This document shows positions 42,684 through 51,074 of a stretch of 64,000 nucleotides of DNA, in pieces. Under the pieces are notes generated by a model, which had not been told where the DNA came from, searched no databases, and saw only the letters and a list, made by a program, of their open reading frames with translations. Position 1 is the stretch's first letter. Every line of letters starts with the position of its first letter. The translations under genes were made by a program, and so were the position numbers. The stretch is from JASBZA01 sp964345295 (lineage in GTDB: Bacteria > Bacillota > Clostridia > Saccharofermentanales > Fastidiosipilaceae), in NCBI GenBank assembly GCA_964345295.1, contig CAYFQG010000002.1, forward strand, positions 43,243 through 107,242. The letters are read 5' to 3'.

Positions 42684-42719
42684 AAACAAGAACAAAGAGT
42701 TTTCCCCCTGTTCTTGTTT
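42684..42719. repeat. inverted repeat between divergent genes
   Basis: AAACAAGAACA (42684-42694) and TGTTCTTGTTT (42709-42719) are perfect 11-base inverted arms around a 14-base loop. There is no T tract after it. It lies in the 430-base stretch 42602-43031 between the divergent aspartate dehydrogenase-like gene and the AP endonuclease, and could be an operator or a hairpin. Nothing else firm is seen there except the short frame at 42747. Confidence 0.45.
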
Positions 42720-42746
42720 CTACAAGGAATCAAGGAGGTTTTTATC

Positions 42747-42830
42747 ATGTTGCTAAAGCCACAAACAAAGCCAACAACCCGTCCGCTGCAAAAAACCCTT
42801 TCCTTTGTTTTACTGCTAAGCCTTTTTTAG
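42747..42830 (+). pseudogene. 27-codon reading frame, possible gene remnant
   Basis: ATG 42747 has a strong AAGGAGG site 6-7 bases upstream and opens a basic-then-hydrophobic peptide (LQKTLSFVLLLSLF) that stops at TAG 42828 right after a T6 run. Adding one T there would extend the frame into GWTVRSFCLFAELPTMP, and a second one-base shift at the T5 run near 42890 would open FMAVVNQVD before further stops. This pattern suggests a decayed membrane or transporter gene, but the family is not recognised and a genuine 27-residue peptide is possible. I see no other gene in 42602-43031. Confidence 0.3.
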
Positions 42831-43031
42831 GTTGGACCGTCCGTTCATTTTGCTTGTTCGCGGAACTTCCTACAATGCCATTTTTATGGCGGTGGTGAAT
42901 CAGGTGGACTAGAGAGCCTAGGCTTTGGCCCAAGCAGAATTTGCTTTTTGCCCTATGGTTAATCTTCCTTTTTTGTTCTATTATGTTAGTCATTAATAAT
43001 TTGGACACATTAGGACAAAGAAGGAGATACC

Positions 43032-43859
43032 ATGCGCCTCATTTCTTGGAATATTGATTCGTTAAACGCCGCCCTCACCAGTGACTCGGCCCGGGCCGTC
43101 ATGACCCGCCTGGTTTTAGACAAAATTGATGAGCTCGACCCCGACATTATCGCCATTCAGGAGACCAAGCTCCCTTACACCGGCCCCTCTAAGAAGCATA
43201 TGGCGATTTTGGAAGAGCGCCTGCCGGCTTATAAACTTTGCTTTAATATGTCACAAGAACCGGCCCGCAAATCTTACGCCGGTACCATGTTCGCTTATAA
43301 AGAATCGCTGACACCCGAGATTTCTATGCCCCTTATAGGTGCCCCCACCACCATGGATCACGAGGGCCGCATTATCACGCTGGAACTGCCCGAGGTCTTC
43401 ATCAGCCAGGTCTATACCCCCAACGCCGGTGAAGCTTTGGCCCGCCTGGAGGACCGTCAGACCTGGGACAAGCAATATGCCGAATATTTGGCTACCTTGG
43501 ATCATATTAAACCCGTCATCGCCATGGGTGATTTTAACGTAGCCCACAAGCCCATCGACCTGGCCAATCCCGAAGCCAACAGAAGGTCGGCCGGCTTTAC
43601 CGACGAGGAAAGAGAAGGCTTCACGAATCTTTTGGCCAAAGGCTTCGTCGACATTTTTCGCCACCTCCACGGCGATGTGGAAGGCGTTTACACCTGGTGG
43701 GCCCAACGTGTCCGTACCAGCAAGATCAACAATTCGGGCTGGAGAATCGACTACTTTTTAGTCAGCGACCGGATTAAAGATAAGGTCATAAAGAATGAAA
43801 TTATCGACTCGGGCGACCGGCAAGACCACGCCCCCATTCTCCTGGATATCGATTTATAA
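43032..43859 (+). CDS. xth: exodeoxyribonuclease III / AP endonuclease (ExoA type)
   Basis: 275 residues. Endonuclease/exonuclease/phosphatase fold with MRLISWNIDSLNA at the start, IAIQETKLP (metal-binding Glu), SQVYTPNAG, AMGDFNVAHKPIDL (Asp and Asn), GWRIDYFLVS and the C-terminal DRQDHAPILLDI with the catalytic Asp-His pair. The enzyme cleaves DNA at abasic sites in base excision repair. GAAGGAGA precedes the ATG. The SNF-type transporter follows on the same strand with 63 bases between. Confidence 0.93.
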   Translation: MRLISWNIDSLNAALTSDSARAVMTRLVLDKIDELDPDIIAIQETKLPYTGPSKKHMAILEERLPAYKLCFNMSQEPARKSYAGTMFAYKESLTPEISMPLIGAPTTMDHEGRIITLELPEVFISQVYTPNAGEALARLEDRQTWDKQYAEYLATLDHIKPVIAMGDFNVAHKPIDLANPEANRRSAGFTDEEREGFTNLLAKGFVDIFRHLHGDVEGVYTWWAQRVRTSKINNSGWRIDYFLVSDRIKDKVIKNEIIDSGDRQDHAPILLDIDL

Positions 43860-43922
43860 GACATCCGTTTATACAAATTACAAGCAAATATTAGAAGTTT
43901 TGAAGGGAAAGAGGATCATTCT

Positions 43923-45275
43923 ATGGCACAAGATCGCTTAGGCAGCAGGTTAGGTTTTATTTTAATTAGCGCAGGTTGTGCAATCGGGGTCGGTAATGTG
44001 TGGAAATTCCCCTGGATGGCCGGCCAGTACGGCGGCGGCATCTTCGTCATTTTTTACATCATTTTCTTGATTCTTCTGGGCCTGCCAGTCATGACCATCG
44101 AGTTTTCTTTGGGCAGAGCCAGCCAGAAGACTCCTATGGGCATGTACCAGGTCTTAGAGCCCAAGGGGAGCCGTTGGCACATTCACTCCTATTTCTCTTT
44201 GGCCGGCAACTACATTCTCATGATGTTTTACTCGGTCGTAACGGGCTGGATTTTGCGCTATATGGTCTTGCACGTGACGGGTGACTTTCAGGGCCTCGAC
44301 ACCAATCAGGTATCGGCCGTTTTCGATCAGACTTTGGCCAACCCTTGGAATATGATTTGGCCCACCCTTATCGTGGTTATCTTCGGTTTCATCGTCTGCT
44401 CCATGAAGCTTCAGAACGGCCTGGAGCGCGTCAGTAAGCACATGATGCTGGCCTTGCTGGTCCTGATTGTCCTCGTTGCGGTTAAGAGTATGACCTTGCC
44501 CGGGGCCAAAGAAGGGCTCAGCTTCTACCTGAAGCCTGATTTCTCCAAATTCAGCGTCGACGTCCTCATCGGTGCCATGAATCAGGCCTTCTTCACCCTA
44601 AGTGTCGGTATGGGCTCGGTAGCAATTTTCGGCTCTTATATAGACAAGGACCGGACTCTACTGGGCGAATCCGTCAACATCATCCTGCTCGATACCTTTG
44701 TCGCCATCATGGCCGGTCTCATTATTTTCCCCGCGACCTTCACCTTCGGAGTCAGCGCCGAAGCCGGTCCCAGCCTTATTTTCATCACCCTGCCCAACAT
44801 TTTTAACCACATGAGCGGCGGGCGGATTTGGGGAAGCCTCTTCTTCTTATTTATGACCTTTGCCGCCTTCTCGACCATTTTGGCCGTCTACGAAAACCTG
44901 GTAGCTTCTTCCATGGCTCTGTTCGGGTGGTCGCGCAAGAAATCGGCCCTGTTAAACGCCTTAGTCATGCTGGTCTTGGTCTTGCCTTGTATCTTAGGTT
45001 TCAACCGCTGGTCTCATATCCAGCCCCTGGGCCACGGCAAAAATATCATGGACTTGGAAGATTTCTTAGTCTCCAACATCATCCTGCCTTTCGGCTCTTT
45101 CATCTACGTCCTCTTCGTGACCCTGCCCGGCGGTTGGGGATTTACAAATTTCCTGGACGAAGCCAATTCCGGCAAAGGGTTACGCTTCCCGGCCAAAGCC
45201 AAGCCCTACATAACATTTGTCTTACCGGTCGTTATTTTGGCACTCTTTGTCATAGGGCTTAAAAATTTCTTCTAA
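43923..45275 (+). CDS. sodium-dependent neurotransmitter:sodium symporter family transporter
   Basis: 450 residues with about 11-12 transmembrane helices. The SNF signature at the N terminus is SAGCAIGVGNVWKFPWMAGQYGGG (helix 1 with the sodium-binding residues, followed by the helix 2 start), and later FTLSVGMGSVAIFGSYIDKD. Bacterial members resemble LeuT or MhsT and take up amino acids with sodium. The substrate is not predictable. The gene ends 13 bases before the first N gap, so its terminator and the start of the next transcript are not visible. Confidence 0.92.
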   Translation: MAQDRLGSRLGFILISAGCAIGVGNVWKFPWMAGQYGGGIFVIFYIIFLILLGLPVMTIEFSLGRASQKTPMGMYQVLEPKGSRWHIHSYFSLAGNYILMMFYSVVTGWILRYMVLHVTGDFQGLDTNQVSAVFDQTLANPWNMIWPTLIVVIFGFIVCSMKLQNGLERVSKHMMLALLVLIVLVAVKSMTLPGAKEGLSFYLKPDFSKFSVDVLIGAMNQAFFTLSVGMGSVAIFGSYIDKDRTLLGESVNIILLDTFVAIMAGLIIFPATFTFGVSAEAGPSLIFITLPNIFNHMSGGRIWGSLFFLFMTFAAFSTILAVYENLVASSMALFGWSRKKSALLNALVMLVLVLPCILGFNRWSHIQPLGHGKNIMDLEDFLVSNIILPFGSFIYVLFVTLPGGWGFTNFLDEANSGKGLRFPAKAKPYITFVLPVVILALFVIGLKNFF

Positions 45276-45288
45276 TCTGTCCTTGACC

Positions 45289-45388
45289 NNNNNNNNNNNN
45301 NNNNNNNNNNNNNNNNNNNNNNNNNNNNNNNNNNNNNNNNNNNNNNNNNNNNNNNNNNNNNNNNNNNNNNNNNNNNNNNNNNNNNNNN
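45289..45388. other. assembly gap (100 N)
   Basis: Exactly 100 N, the conventional placeholder for a gap of unknown length. It removes the promoter and upstream part of the nrdD leader. Confidence 0.99.
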
Positions 45389-45451
45389 GTGCCCGTGTCA
45401 CGGAGTATGACAGGAGCGGGCGGACTTTGGGACTTTCCCATGGACTGCGAG

Positions 45452-45492
45452 CTCCCTCAAACTCGAACACAAGTTTGTAAGGGAGATTTTTT
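45452..45492 (+). promoter_or_regulatory. nrdD leader hairpin covering the ribosome site, with T tract
   Basis: CTCCCT (45452-45457) and AAACT (45459-45463) pair with AGTTT (45472-45476) and AGGGAG (45480-45485), forming a long stem that includes the nrdD Shine-Dalgarno sequence AAGGGAG. A run of seven T follows, ending three bases before the ATG at 45493. The structure could both block ribosome access and end transcription. Upstream sequence to the gap (45389-45451) has a further small hairpin, GGGA-CTT-TCCC near 45430, consistent with a regulatory leader. No known riboswitch class is recognised. Confidence 0.6.
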
Positions 45493-47799
45493 ATGACTAA
45501 AACCGGTAGCAAAACAGCAGACACAATGTATAGCACCATCAGCATTCCCGAGGCCAAAGGACCTCAGTGGATTTTAAAAAGAGACGGCACCAGAGTTCTC
45601 TTTGATCGCTACAAGATTAGAGAAGCCATGGCCAAAGCCAACCGCACCGTCCCCAGCGAGACCTTGTCGGGTGACGACTTAGACTACCTGACCAATCAAG
45701 TGGTCCTGGGTATTGAAGAACAGGATACGCCAGGCGTCGAGCAAATCCAGGACGTGGTTGAAAAGGTCTTATTGGACCATCAGGTCTATCAGACCGCCAA
45801 AGCCTACATGGTTTATCGGGCCGAGCATACCAGACGGCGTGAGACCGCCCATAAGCTCATGGAAACCTACCGGGATATCTCGCTCCAGGATGCTAAAAAT
45901 TCCGACCTCAAGCGCGAAAACGCCAACATTGACGGCGACACGGCCATGGGCACCATGCTGAAGTACGGTTCCGAAGGGGCCAAGGCCTTTATCGACGCCT
46001 ACGTTCTTCCCGAAGATATGGCCAAAGCCCACGCCCAAGGCGACATCCACATCCACGACAAAGACTTCTACCTCCTGACCGAAACCTGCTGCCAGATTAA
46101 CTTAGATAAGCTCTTCAAGGGCGGCTTCTCCACAGGTCACGGTGTGCTGAGAGAACCCCAGTCCATTGAGTCTTACGCTGCCTTGGCCTGCATCGCCATC
46201 CAAGCCAACCAAAACGAAATGCACGGCGGCCAGGCCATCCCCAACTTTGATTTTGCCATGGCCGAAGGTGTCAACAAGACGGCCAAAAAGCACATGAAAG
46301 ACGTCCTGTCCGAAGCAGAGCTTTGGGGTAAGGAAGTAGACGATGAAACCCGCAAAAAACTCCAAGAAATGGACTTTAACGCCATGGCCGAGACGCTTAA
46401 GGCCAAAACCGCGCCTAACGAGAAAGCCATCTTGGACCTGGTTATTGCCAGGACTCGTCGGTCCACCTACCAGGCCATGCAGGCTTTAATTCATAACTTA
46501 AACACCATGAACTCTAGAGCCGGAGCCCAGGTCCCCTTTAGTTCCATCAACTACGGAACCGACACCTCCGAGGCCGGCCGCCTGGTCATGCGTGAACTTC
46601 TGAGGGCTACGGAAGACGGCTTGGGTAACGGCGAGACCCCCATTTTCCCGGTCCAGATTTTCAAGGTAAAAGACGGTCTTAACACAGCCCAGGGCGACCC
46701 CAACTACGACCTCTTCCAAGAAGCCGTCCGTTGCTCGGCCGAGAGACTTTTCCCTAACTTCTCCTTCCTGGACGCTCCTTTTAACCTTCAGTACTACAAG
46801 GCCGGTGACCCCAACACCGAAGTGGCCTATATGGGCTGTCGGACCCGTGTTATGGGCAATACCTACGATCCTCAGAAGGCTCAAACCTTTGGCCGCGGCA
46901 ATCTGAGCTTCACCTCCATAAACCTGCCCCGCCTGGGCATCGAAGCCAGGGGCGATTTGGACAAGTTTTTTGAACTTTTGGACGACCGTATGGACCTGGT
47001 TTTCCGCCAGCTCAAGCACCGTTTCACCATCCAGATTTCCAAGACCAAGAAGAACTACCCCTTCCTCATGGGCCAGGGTGTCTGGATCGACTCCGAGACC
47101 TTGGGACCCGACGAGAGCCTGGAGAAAGTCCTCCGCCACGGCACCTTAAGTGTCGGCTTCATCGGCCTGGCCGAATGCCTGGTGGCCCTGACCGGTCAGC
47201 ACCACGGTGAGTCGCCCGCTTCTCAGGAGTTGGGGCTTAAGATTGTGTCTTACATGCGTCAACGCTGCGACGAGAGAAGTCAGCAAGAGCAGCTCAACTA
47301 CACGCTTTTGGCCACGCCGGCCGAGGGCCTGTCCGGCCGCTTCGTCCGTATGGACCGTGAGCGCTACGGTGTTATGCCCGGCATTACCAATCACAAGTTC
47401 TACACCAACTCCTTCCATGTGCCGGTCTATTTCCCCATCTCGGCCAAAGGCAAAATCGACATCGAAGCGCCCTACCACGCCTTCACCAATGCCGGACACA
47501 TCTCCTATATCGAGTTGGACGCCAGCCCCTCCAAAAACCTCAAGGCCTTTGAAGACCTGGTCTTATATATGAAAGACAAGGGTATCGGTTACGGGTCCAT
47601 TAACCATCCTTTGGACCGCGACCCGGTTTGCGGTTACCACGGCGTAATCGGTGACGTCTGCCCCCGTTGCGGTCGTCACGAAACCCAGGCCCAGCCCTTC
47701 GAACGCATTCGCCGCATTACCGGCTACTTAGTAGGCACCCTGGACCGCTTCAACGACGCCAAGAGGGCCGAAGTAGAAGAACGGGTCAAGCACCAATAA
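45493..47799 (+). CDS. nrdD: anaerobic ribonucleoside-triphosphate reductase
   Basis: 768 residues, class III reductase. An N-terminal ATP-cone (WILKRDGTRVLFDRYKIREA, about residues 20-110) is the allosteric activity domain. The core contains the DIHIHDKDFYL and EMHGGQAIPNFDFAMAEGV blocks. The C-terminal part has a zinc site (CGYHGVIGDVCPRCGRHE) followed by the glycyl-radical segment RRITGYLVGTLDRFNDAK. The enzyme makes deoxyribonucleotides without oxygen after activation by NrdG, encoded immediately downstream with a one-base overlap. No other reductase class is in the window. Expression is probably controlled by the leader hairpin. Confidence 0.97.
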   Translation: MTKTGSKTADTMYSTISIPEAKGPQWILKRDGTRVLFDRYKIREAMAKANRTVPSETLSGDDLDYLTNQVVLGIEEQDTPGVEQIQDVVEKVLLDHQVYQTAKAYMVYRAEHTRRRETAHKLMETYRDISLQDAKNSDLKRENANIDGDTAMGTMLKYGSEGAKAFIDAYVLPEDMAKAHAQGDIHIHDKDFYLLTETCCQINLDKLFKGGFSTGHGVLREPQSIESYAALACIAIQANQNEMHGGQAIPNFDFAMAEGVNKTAKKHMKDVLSEAELWGKEVDDETRKKLQEMDFNAMAETLKAKTAPNEKAILDLVIARTRRSTYQAMQALIHNLNTMNSRAGAQVPFSSINYGTDTSEAGRLVMRELLRATEDGLGNGETPIFPVQIFKVKDGLNTAQGDPNYDLFQEAVRCSAERLFPNFSFLDAPFNLQYYKAGDPNTEVAYMGCRTRVMGNTYDPQKAQTFGRGNLSFTSINLPRLGIEARGDLDKFFELLDDRMDLVFRQLKHRFTIQISKTKKNYPFLMGQGVWIDSETLGPDESLEKVLRHGTLSVGFIGLAECLVALTGQHHGESPASQELGLKIVSYMRQRCDERSQQEQLNYTLLATPAEGLSGRFVRMDRERYGVMPGITNHKFYTNSFHVPVYFPISAKGKIDIEAPYHAFTNAGHISYIELDASPSKNLKAFEDLVLYMKDKGIGYGSINHPLDRDPVCGYHGVIGDVCPRCGRHETQAQPFERIRRITGYLVGTLDRFNDAKRAEVEERVKHQ

Positions 47800-48374
47800 T
47801 GTTTCAGATAAAGAAAAACAATTTAGAGACGACCGGATCCGGGCCCTACCTGGCTTCGGTCGTCAAAGAATCTATTGTGGATGGTCCGGGCCTTCGCATG
47901 GTCCTCTTTACCCAGGGCTGCCCCCATCGCTGCCCGGGCTGCCACAATCCCTCTACCCATGTCCGTTACGGCGGCCGTTATTATGCTGAGGAAGACCTCC
48001 TTCAAATGTATTTAGAAAACGGTGCCCTGATGGGCCTGACTTTTTCCGGCGGCGAACCCTTCTTACAAGGTGAGGTTTTGGCCCACTTCGCAAAAACGTT
48101 GAAAGCCCGAGCGCCCCAGGCCAATGTCGTGACCTATACCGGCTATAGCTTGGAATATCTGGAAGGGGCCATAGAAGAAAAACGCCCCCAAGCCGCCGAC
48201 TATAAAGCCCTACTAGATCAGACCGACTTATTGATAGACGGCCCCTTTATTATGGCCAAAAGAACTTTAGATTTAGCCTTTAGAGGCAGTTCCAACCAGC
48301 GCCTCCTGGCACTTACAAAAGAAGGCCAAAGACTTTTGGCCCTGGCCCAAGCGGTCGAAAAGACGGCCGATTAA
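47799..48374 (+). CDS. nrdG: anaerobic ribonucleotide reductase activating protein
   Basis: 191 residues. The radical SAM cluster motif is C-x3-C-x2-C in QGCPHRCPGCHNPS, followed by TFSGGEPFLQ (SAM-binding Gly motif). NrdG generates the glycyl radical on NrdD. Translation starts at ATG 47799, overlapping the nrdD stop TAA by one base; the frame is open further upstream but that part is the shifted reading of nrdD. The SSNQRLLAL stretch near the C terminus is typical. Confidence 0.95.
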   Translation: MFQIKKNNLETTGSGPYLASVVKESIVDGPGLRMVLFTQGCPHRCPGCHNPSTHVRYGGRYYAEEDLLQMYLENGALMGLTFSGGEPFLQGEVLAHFAKTLKARAPQANVVTYTGYSLEYLEGAIEEKRPQAADYKALLDQTDLLIDGPFIMAKRTLDLAFRGSSNQRLLALTKEGQRLLALAQAVEKTAD

Positions 48375-48392
48375 AAAAGCAGGTAGGACTTC

Positions 48393-48962
48393 TTAAGCCT
48401 CATCCTCTTCATCTTCTTCCGCGTCCGCTACCAGGGTCACAATATCCGGGAAGCGGCGTCCCTGACCGTGATAGGCCATGCCGTAGCCGCAGCAGGATTT
48501 TTCGTTGGTACGAAAACCGCTGAATTTAATGGGGATAGGCAAAAGCTGCTGGTCCGGGTTATGAAGGAGTGTACAGACCTCCAGGGATTTAGGCTCTCGG
48601 GTAATCAATTCTTTCATCAAAAAATGCATGGTAAAGCCCGACCGGACAATGTCGGTCAAAAGCAGGACATCTCGGTCTTTAATGTCGATACGGCCGGTTT
48701 GACGGACGAAAAGCACCGGCGTTTCCTTGTCTACAGTGACCCGGCCCAGGTCGACGAAATCATAGTCGACCGGCACTTGAATTTGCCGGACCAGGTCGGC
48801 CAAAAAGATTAAAGAAGCTCTTTGGTTGGCGATGATGAGAAGGCCGTCCGGATAGGCCAGGCTGATTTCCTGTCCCAGATCGGCCATTCTTCTGGCGATT
48901 TGGTCGGCACTAAAAAGCACCTGGTCTTCATATTCAGAAGCGCTTGGAATTCTTAAAGTCAC
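48393..48962 (-). CDS. hypoxanthine phosphoribosyltransferase-like protein, altered PRPP loop
   Basis: 189 residues, phosphoribosyltransferase fold. The PRPP-binding loop reads DVLLLTDIVRSGFT (residues 98-111) where typical HPRTs have VEDIIDTGKT; the first acid is Thr103 and the catalytic-base Asp is Arg107. A hood segment YGMAYHGQGRRFPD resembles HPRT VGYGLDYNExYRxLP. It ends in an acidic tail (DAEEDEEDEA). The start is GTG at 48962, 3 bases after the stop of the upstream fusion gene, so both are translated together. Either a divergent purine salvage enzyme or a regulatory/binding paralogue. Confidence 0.72.
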   Translation of the reverse strand: MTLRIPSASEYEDQVLFSADQIARRMADLGQEISLAYPDGLLIIANQRASLIFLADLVRQIQVPVDYDFVDLGRVTVDKETPVLFVRQTGRIDIKDRDVLLLTDIVRSGFTMHFLMKELITREPKSLEVCTLLHNPDQQLLPIPIKFSGFRTNEKSCCGYGMAYHGQGRRFPDIVTLVADAEEDEEDEA

Positions 48963-48965
48963 GTC

Positions 48966-50003
48966 TTATTCCTCCCATCCTCTCATCTTAAAAGGGTCGT
49001 CCGAGGTCCGGATTATATCGTCATGCCATTCCTGCTCCTCATCGACCGCCGTGGAGACCAGAGCGGCCCGGCTGGCCCGTTCCAGGCTTCGCAAGGCGTG
49101 GAGGAAGTCCTTGCGACTGACCAAAGACACCTTGGTCCCCGGATAAAGTTCTTGAATCATGCGGACTTTTTGCTTTTTCTCCGAGCTATACTTGGGGTTC
49201 ATGACCGTTAATTCCAAATAGAGATTATATTCCGGCAAAAAGAAGTCCGGCGAAAAGGCTTTCTTAATGGTCCCGTCGGCGTTCCATTCCAGCGGGAAGG
49301 TTTTGGGCTCGTAGACCCATTTAATGTGGTACATGTCTAAGACTTTGGCAAAAGAAATCTCCGAAGGATTCTTCATCTTGGTTGTTTCTTCCCGAAGGAA
49401 ACGCAGTCTCTCGTTGTCCGCCATGGTGTCCACCAGGATTTCCCGGGCCAAATGGTCACGGTAGGCTTCGGCAATCATGTTGACAGCGGCATCGGTGCTG
49501 ATTTTTCCGGTATTGATGGTCAGGTGGTAGAGGAAGGGGTCTTGGGCTTCTTCGTTAAAAATAATAGAGGCATAGCGACGAAAGAGTCGATCGGCCTGCT
49601 GCATCTTCTGCGACACAGACTGCAAGGTGGCGCCCTTTTCGGCCAAAAGCCGCTCCTCGCGCAGCTCGGGCGGGGCCGTGACATGGATATTGATGGCATT
49701 GGGATGGTTACCTAGAAAAAGGCCGGGGACTACGCCCAGAATAATGGCGTTGTCTTGGTCTGCATAGGCTCTCATCCCTTGAATAATGTTGTCGCGAAAA
49801 CTGATGCCATTGGAGGCGTTTCGGAGGTAGTGCTTGGGACTCTCATCTAGAAGGCGGATATCGTAATCCGACGCGATATCCTGTAAGAACAAGTGGGCCG
49901 TGTCCGACCTTAGCCACAGAGGAATCGCTAATTTCGTGGCCAGGCGCCGGGCAATGTCTTCGCCCAGGGTGCCCGGCAAGTGCGTCAAAGTAATCACCGG
50001 CAT
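48966..50003 (-). CDS. cytidylate kinase-like domain fused to a nuclease-like domain
   Basis: 345 residues in two parts. Residues about 1-185 follow the cytidylate kinase-like family: ITLTHLPGTLGEDIARRLA in the P-loop position (the Ser/Gly-rich GSGG core is degraded to GTLG), a MRAYADQDNAIILGVVPG strand-loop and the VTAPPELREERL segment. Residues about 215-300 look like a PD-(D/E)xK-type fold: YEPKTFPLEW (Glu232), SPDFFLPEYNLYLELTVM (Asp253, Glu264, with Thr266 where Lys is usual) and a basic region. Such ExT domains beside HPRT genes are something I recall only vaguely. Co-transcribed with the HPRT-like gene that follows. Confidence 0.65.
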   Translation of the reverse strand: MPVITLTHLPGTLGEDIARRLATKLAIPLWLRSDTAHLFLQDIASDYDIRLLDESPKHYLRNASNGISFRDNIIQGMRAYADQDNAIILGVVPGLFLGNHPNAINIHVTAPPELREERLLAEKGATLQSVSQKMQQADRLFRRYASIIFNEEAQDPFLYHLTINTGKISTDAAVNMIAEAYRDHLAREILVDTMADNERLRFLREETTKMKNPSEISFAKVLDMYHIKWVYEPKTFPLEWNADGTIKKAFSPDFFLPEYNLYLELTVMNPKYSSEKKQKVRMIQELYPGTKVSLVSRKDFLHALRSLERASRAALVSTAVDEEQEWHDDIIRTSDDPFKMRGWEE

Positions 50004-50034
50004 AAAGGGCCTCCCTTCTTTGGCTTTATTTTAA

Positions 50035-50048
50035 TGGTCACGTGACCA
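50035..50048. promoter_or_regulatory. 14-base palindrome upstream of cysK (possible operator)
   Basis: TGGTCACGTGACCA is a perfect palindrome in the 110-base intergenic region between the divergent fusion gene and cysK. It overlaps the position expected for the -35 element of a promoter whose -10 is TAGAAT at 50064-50069 (16 bases from the palindrome end). The core CACGTG is shared with parS, but the flanks do not match parS. A sulfur-responsive repressor site is plausible but unproven. Confidence 0.5.
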
Positions 50049-50113
50049 AAGCACAATAAAGGGTAGAATAAGGCTATCCATTAAAAAATGTTATCGATTA
50101 GAAAGGACATACG

Positions 50114-51061
50114 ATGCAACAGCAAACGAAAATTTTTAACGACTCTGTCGATTTTATCGGTTATACACCCCTTTATAAGCCCGAGCGCTGGTTAGAGGCT
50201 GTGGGCCTTACAAACTTAGACCTCTATTTGAAACTTGAATCTTTTAACCTCACCGGTTCGGTCAAGGACCGGGCTGCCTTGGGCATGATTTTGGATTTAG
50301 AGGCCAAAGGCAAATTACAAAAAGGCGGAACCCTGATTGAACCGACTTCCGGCAACACGGGGATTTCCCTGGCTGCCTTAGGTGCTATCCGGGGCTACAA
50401 AACCATCTTAGTCATGCCCGAAACCATGTCGGTCGAAAGGCGTAATTTCCTCAAAGCCTACGGAGCCGAGGTCGTCCTGACCCCCGGTGACAAGGGTATG
50501 TCCGGCGCCATCGAGAAGGCTCAAGCCTTAGAAAAAGAAATACCCGGGGCGGTCATCCCCGACCAATTCTCCAACCCGGCCAACCCGGCCTACCACGAGA
50601 AGACCACCGGACCTGAAATTTGGGAACAGACCGGCGGTAATGTCGATGTCTTTTTGGCCGGCGTGGGGAGCGGCGGCACCTTTACCGGCGTGGGCCGTTA
50701 TCTCAAAGCACAAAATCCCGACATTAAACTCTATGCCTTAGAACCTGAAACATCGGCCGTCTTATCCGGTCAGCCCTCGGGCAAGCACGGCATCCAGGGA
50801 ATCGGTGCGGGCTTCATCCCCGGCAACATGGATAAAAATTTAGCCGACGGTGTCCTGACTGTTTCCGATAAGGCCGCCTTAGATAACGCCCGTCTTTTGG
50901 CGCGGACCGAAGGGATTTTCGTCGGTATTTCCTCGGGCGCGGCTTTGGCCGGTGTCCTCAAGTATGTCGATGAAGTAGGTGTCAAGGACGGCCAGCAGCT
51001 GGTAACCTTGCTCCCCGATTCCGGCGACCGTTATCTTTCGACCGACTTGGTCCAAGGCTAA
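50114..51061 (+). CDS. cysK: cysteine synthase (O-acetylserine sulfhydrylase)
   Basis: 315 residues, PLP-dependent fold-type II. Lys51 in LTGSVKDRAAL is the PLP-binding residue; TSGNTGISLA binds the acetylserine carboxylate, VGSGGTFTGVGRYLK binds the PLP phosphate, and VGISSGAALA follows. It makes cysteine from O-acetylserine and sulfide. The serine acetyltransferase gene begins 14 bases after its stop, completing the pathway. AAAGGACA precedes the ATG. Confidence 0.96.
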   Translation: MQQQTKIFNDSVDFIGYTPLYKPERWLEAVGLTNLDLYLKLESFNLTGSVKDRAALGMILDLEAKGKLQKGGTLIEPTSGNTGISLAALGAIRGYKTILVMPETMSVERRNFLKAYGAEVVLTPGDKGMSGAIEKAQALEKEIPGAVIPDQFSNPANPAYHEKTTGPEIWEQTGGNVDVFLAGVGSGGTFTGVGRYLKAQNPDIKLYALEPETSAVLSGQPSGKHGIQGIGAGFIPGNMDKNLADGVLTVSDKAALDNARLLARTEGIFVGISSGAALAGVLKYVDEVGVKDGQQLVTLLPDSGDRYLSTDLVQG

Positions 51062-51074
51062 GAGGATCGGACCC

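Noticed and set aside
42745..43008. Minus-strand 87-codon frame in the intergenic region
   Set aside because: No ribosome site, no recognisable domain, and basic low-complexity composition; the plus-strand remnant with AAGGAGG is better supported.
47667..47798. N-terminal extension of nrdG
   Set aside because: The upstream in-frame sequence is an out-of-frame reading of the nrdD C terminus; the ATG at 47799 overlapping the nrdD stop is the natural start.
50035..50048. Second parS site
   Set aside because: It shares the CACGTG core, but the flanking bases GGT/ACC do not match the TTT/AAA-type flanks of parS.
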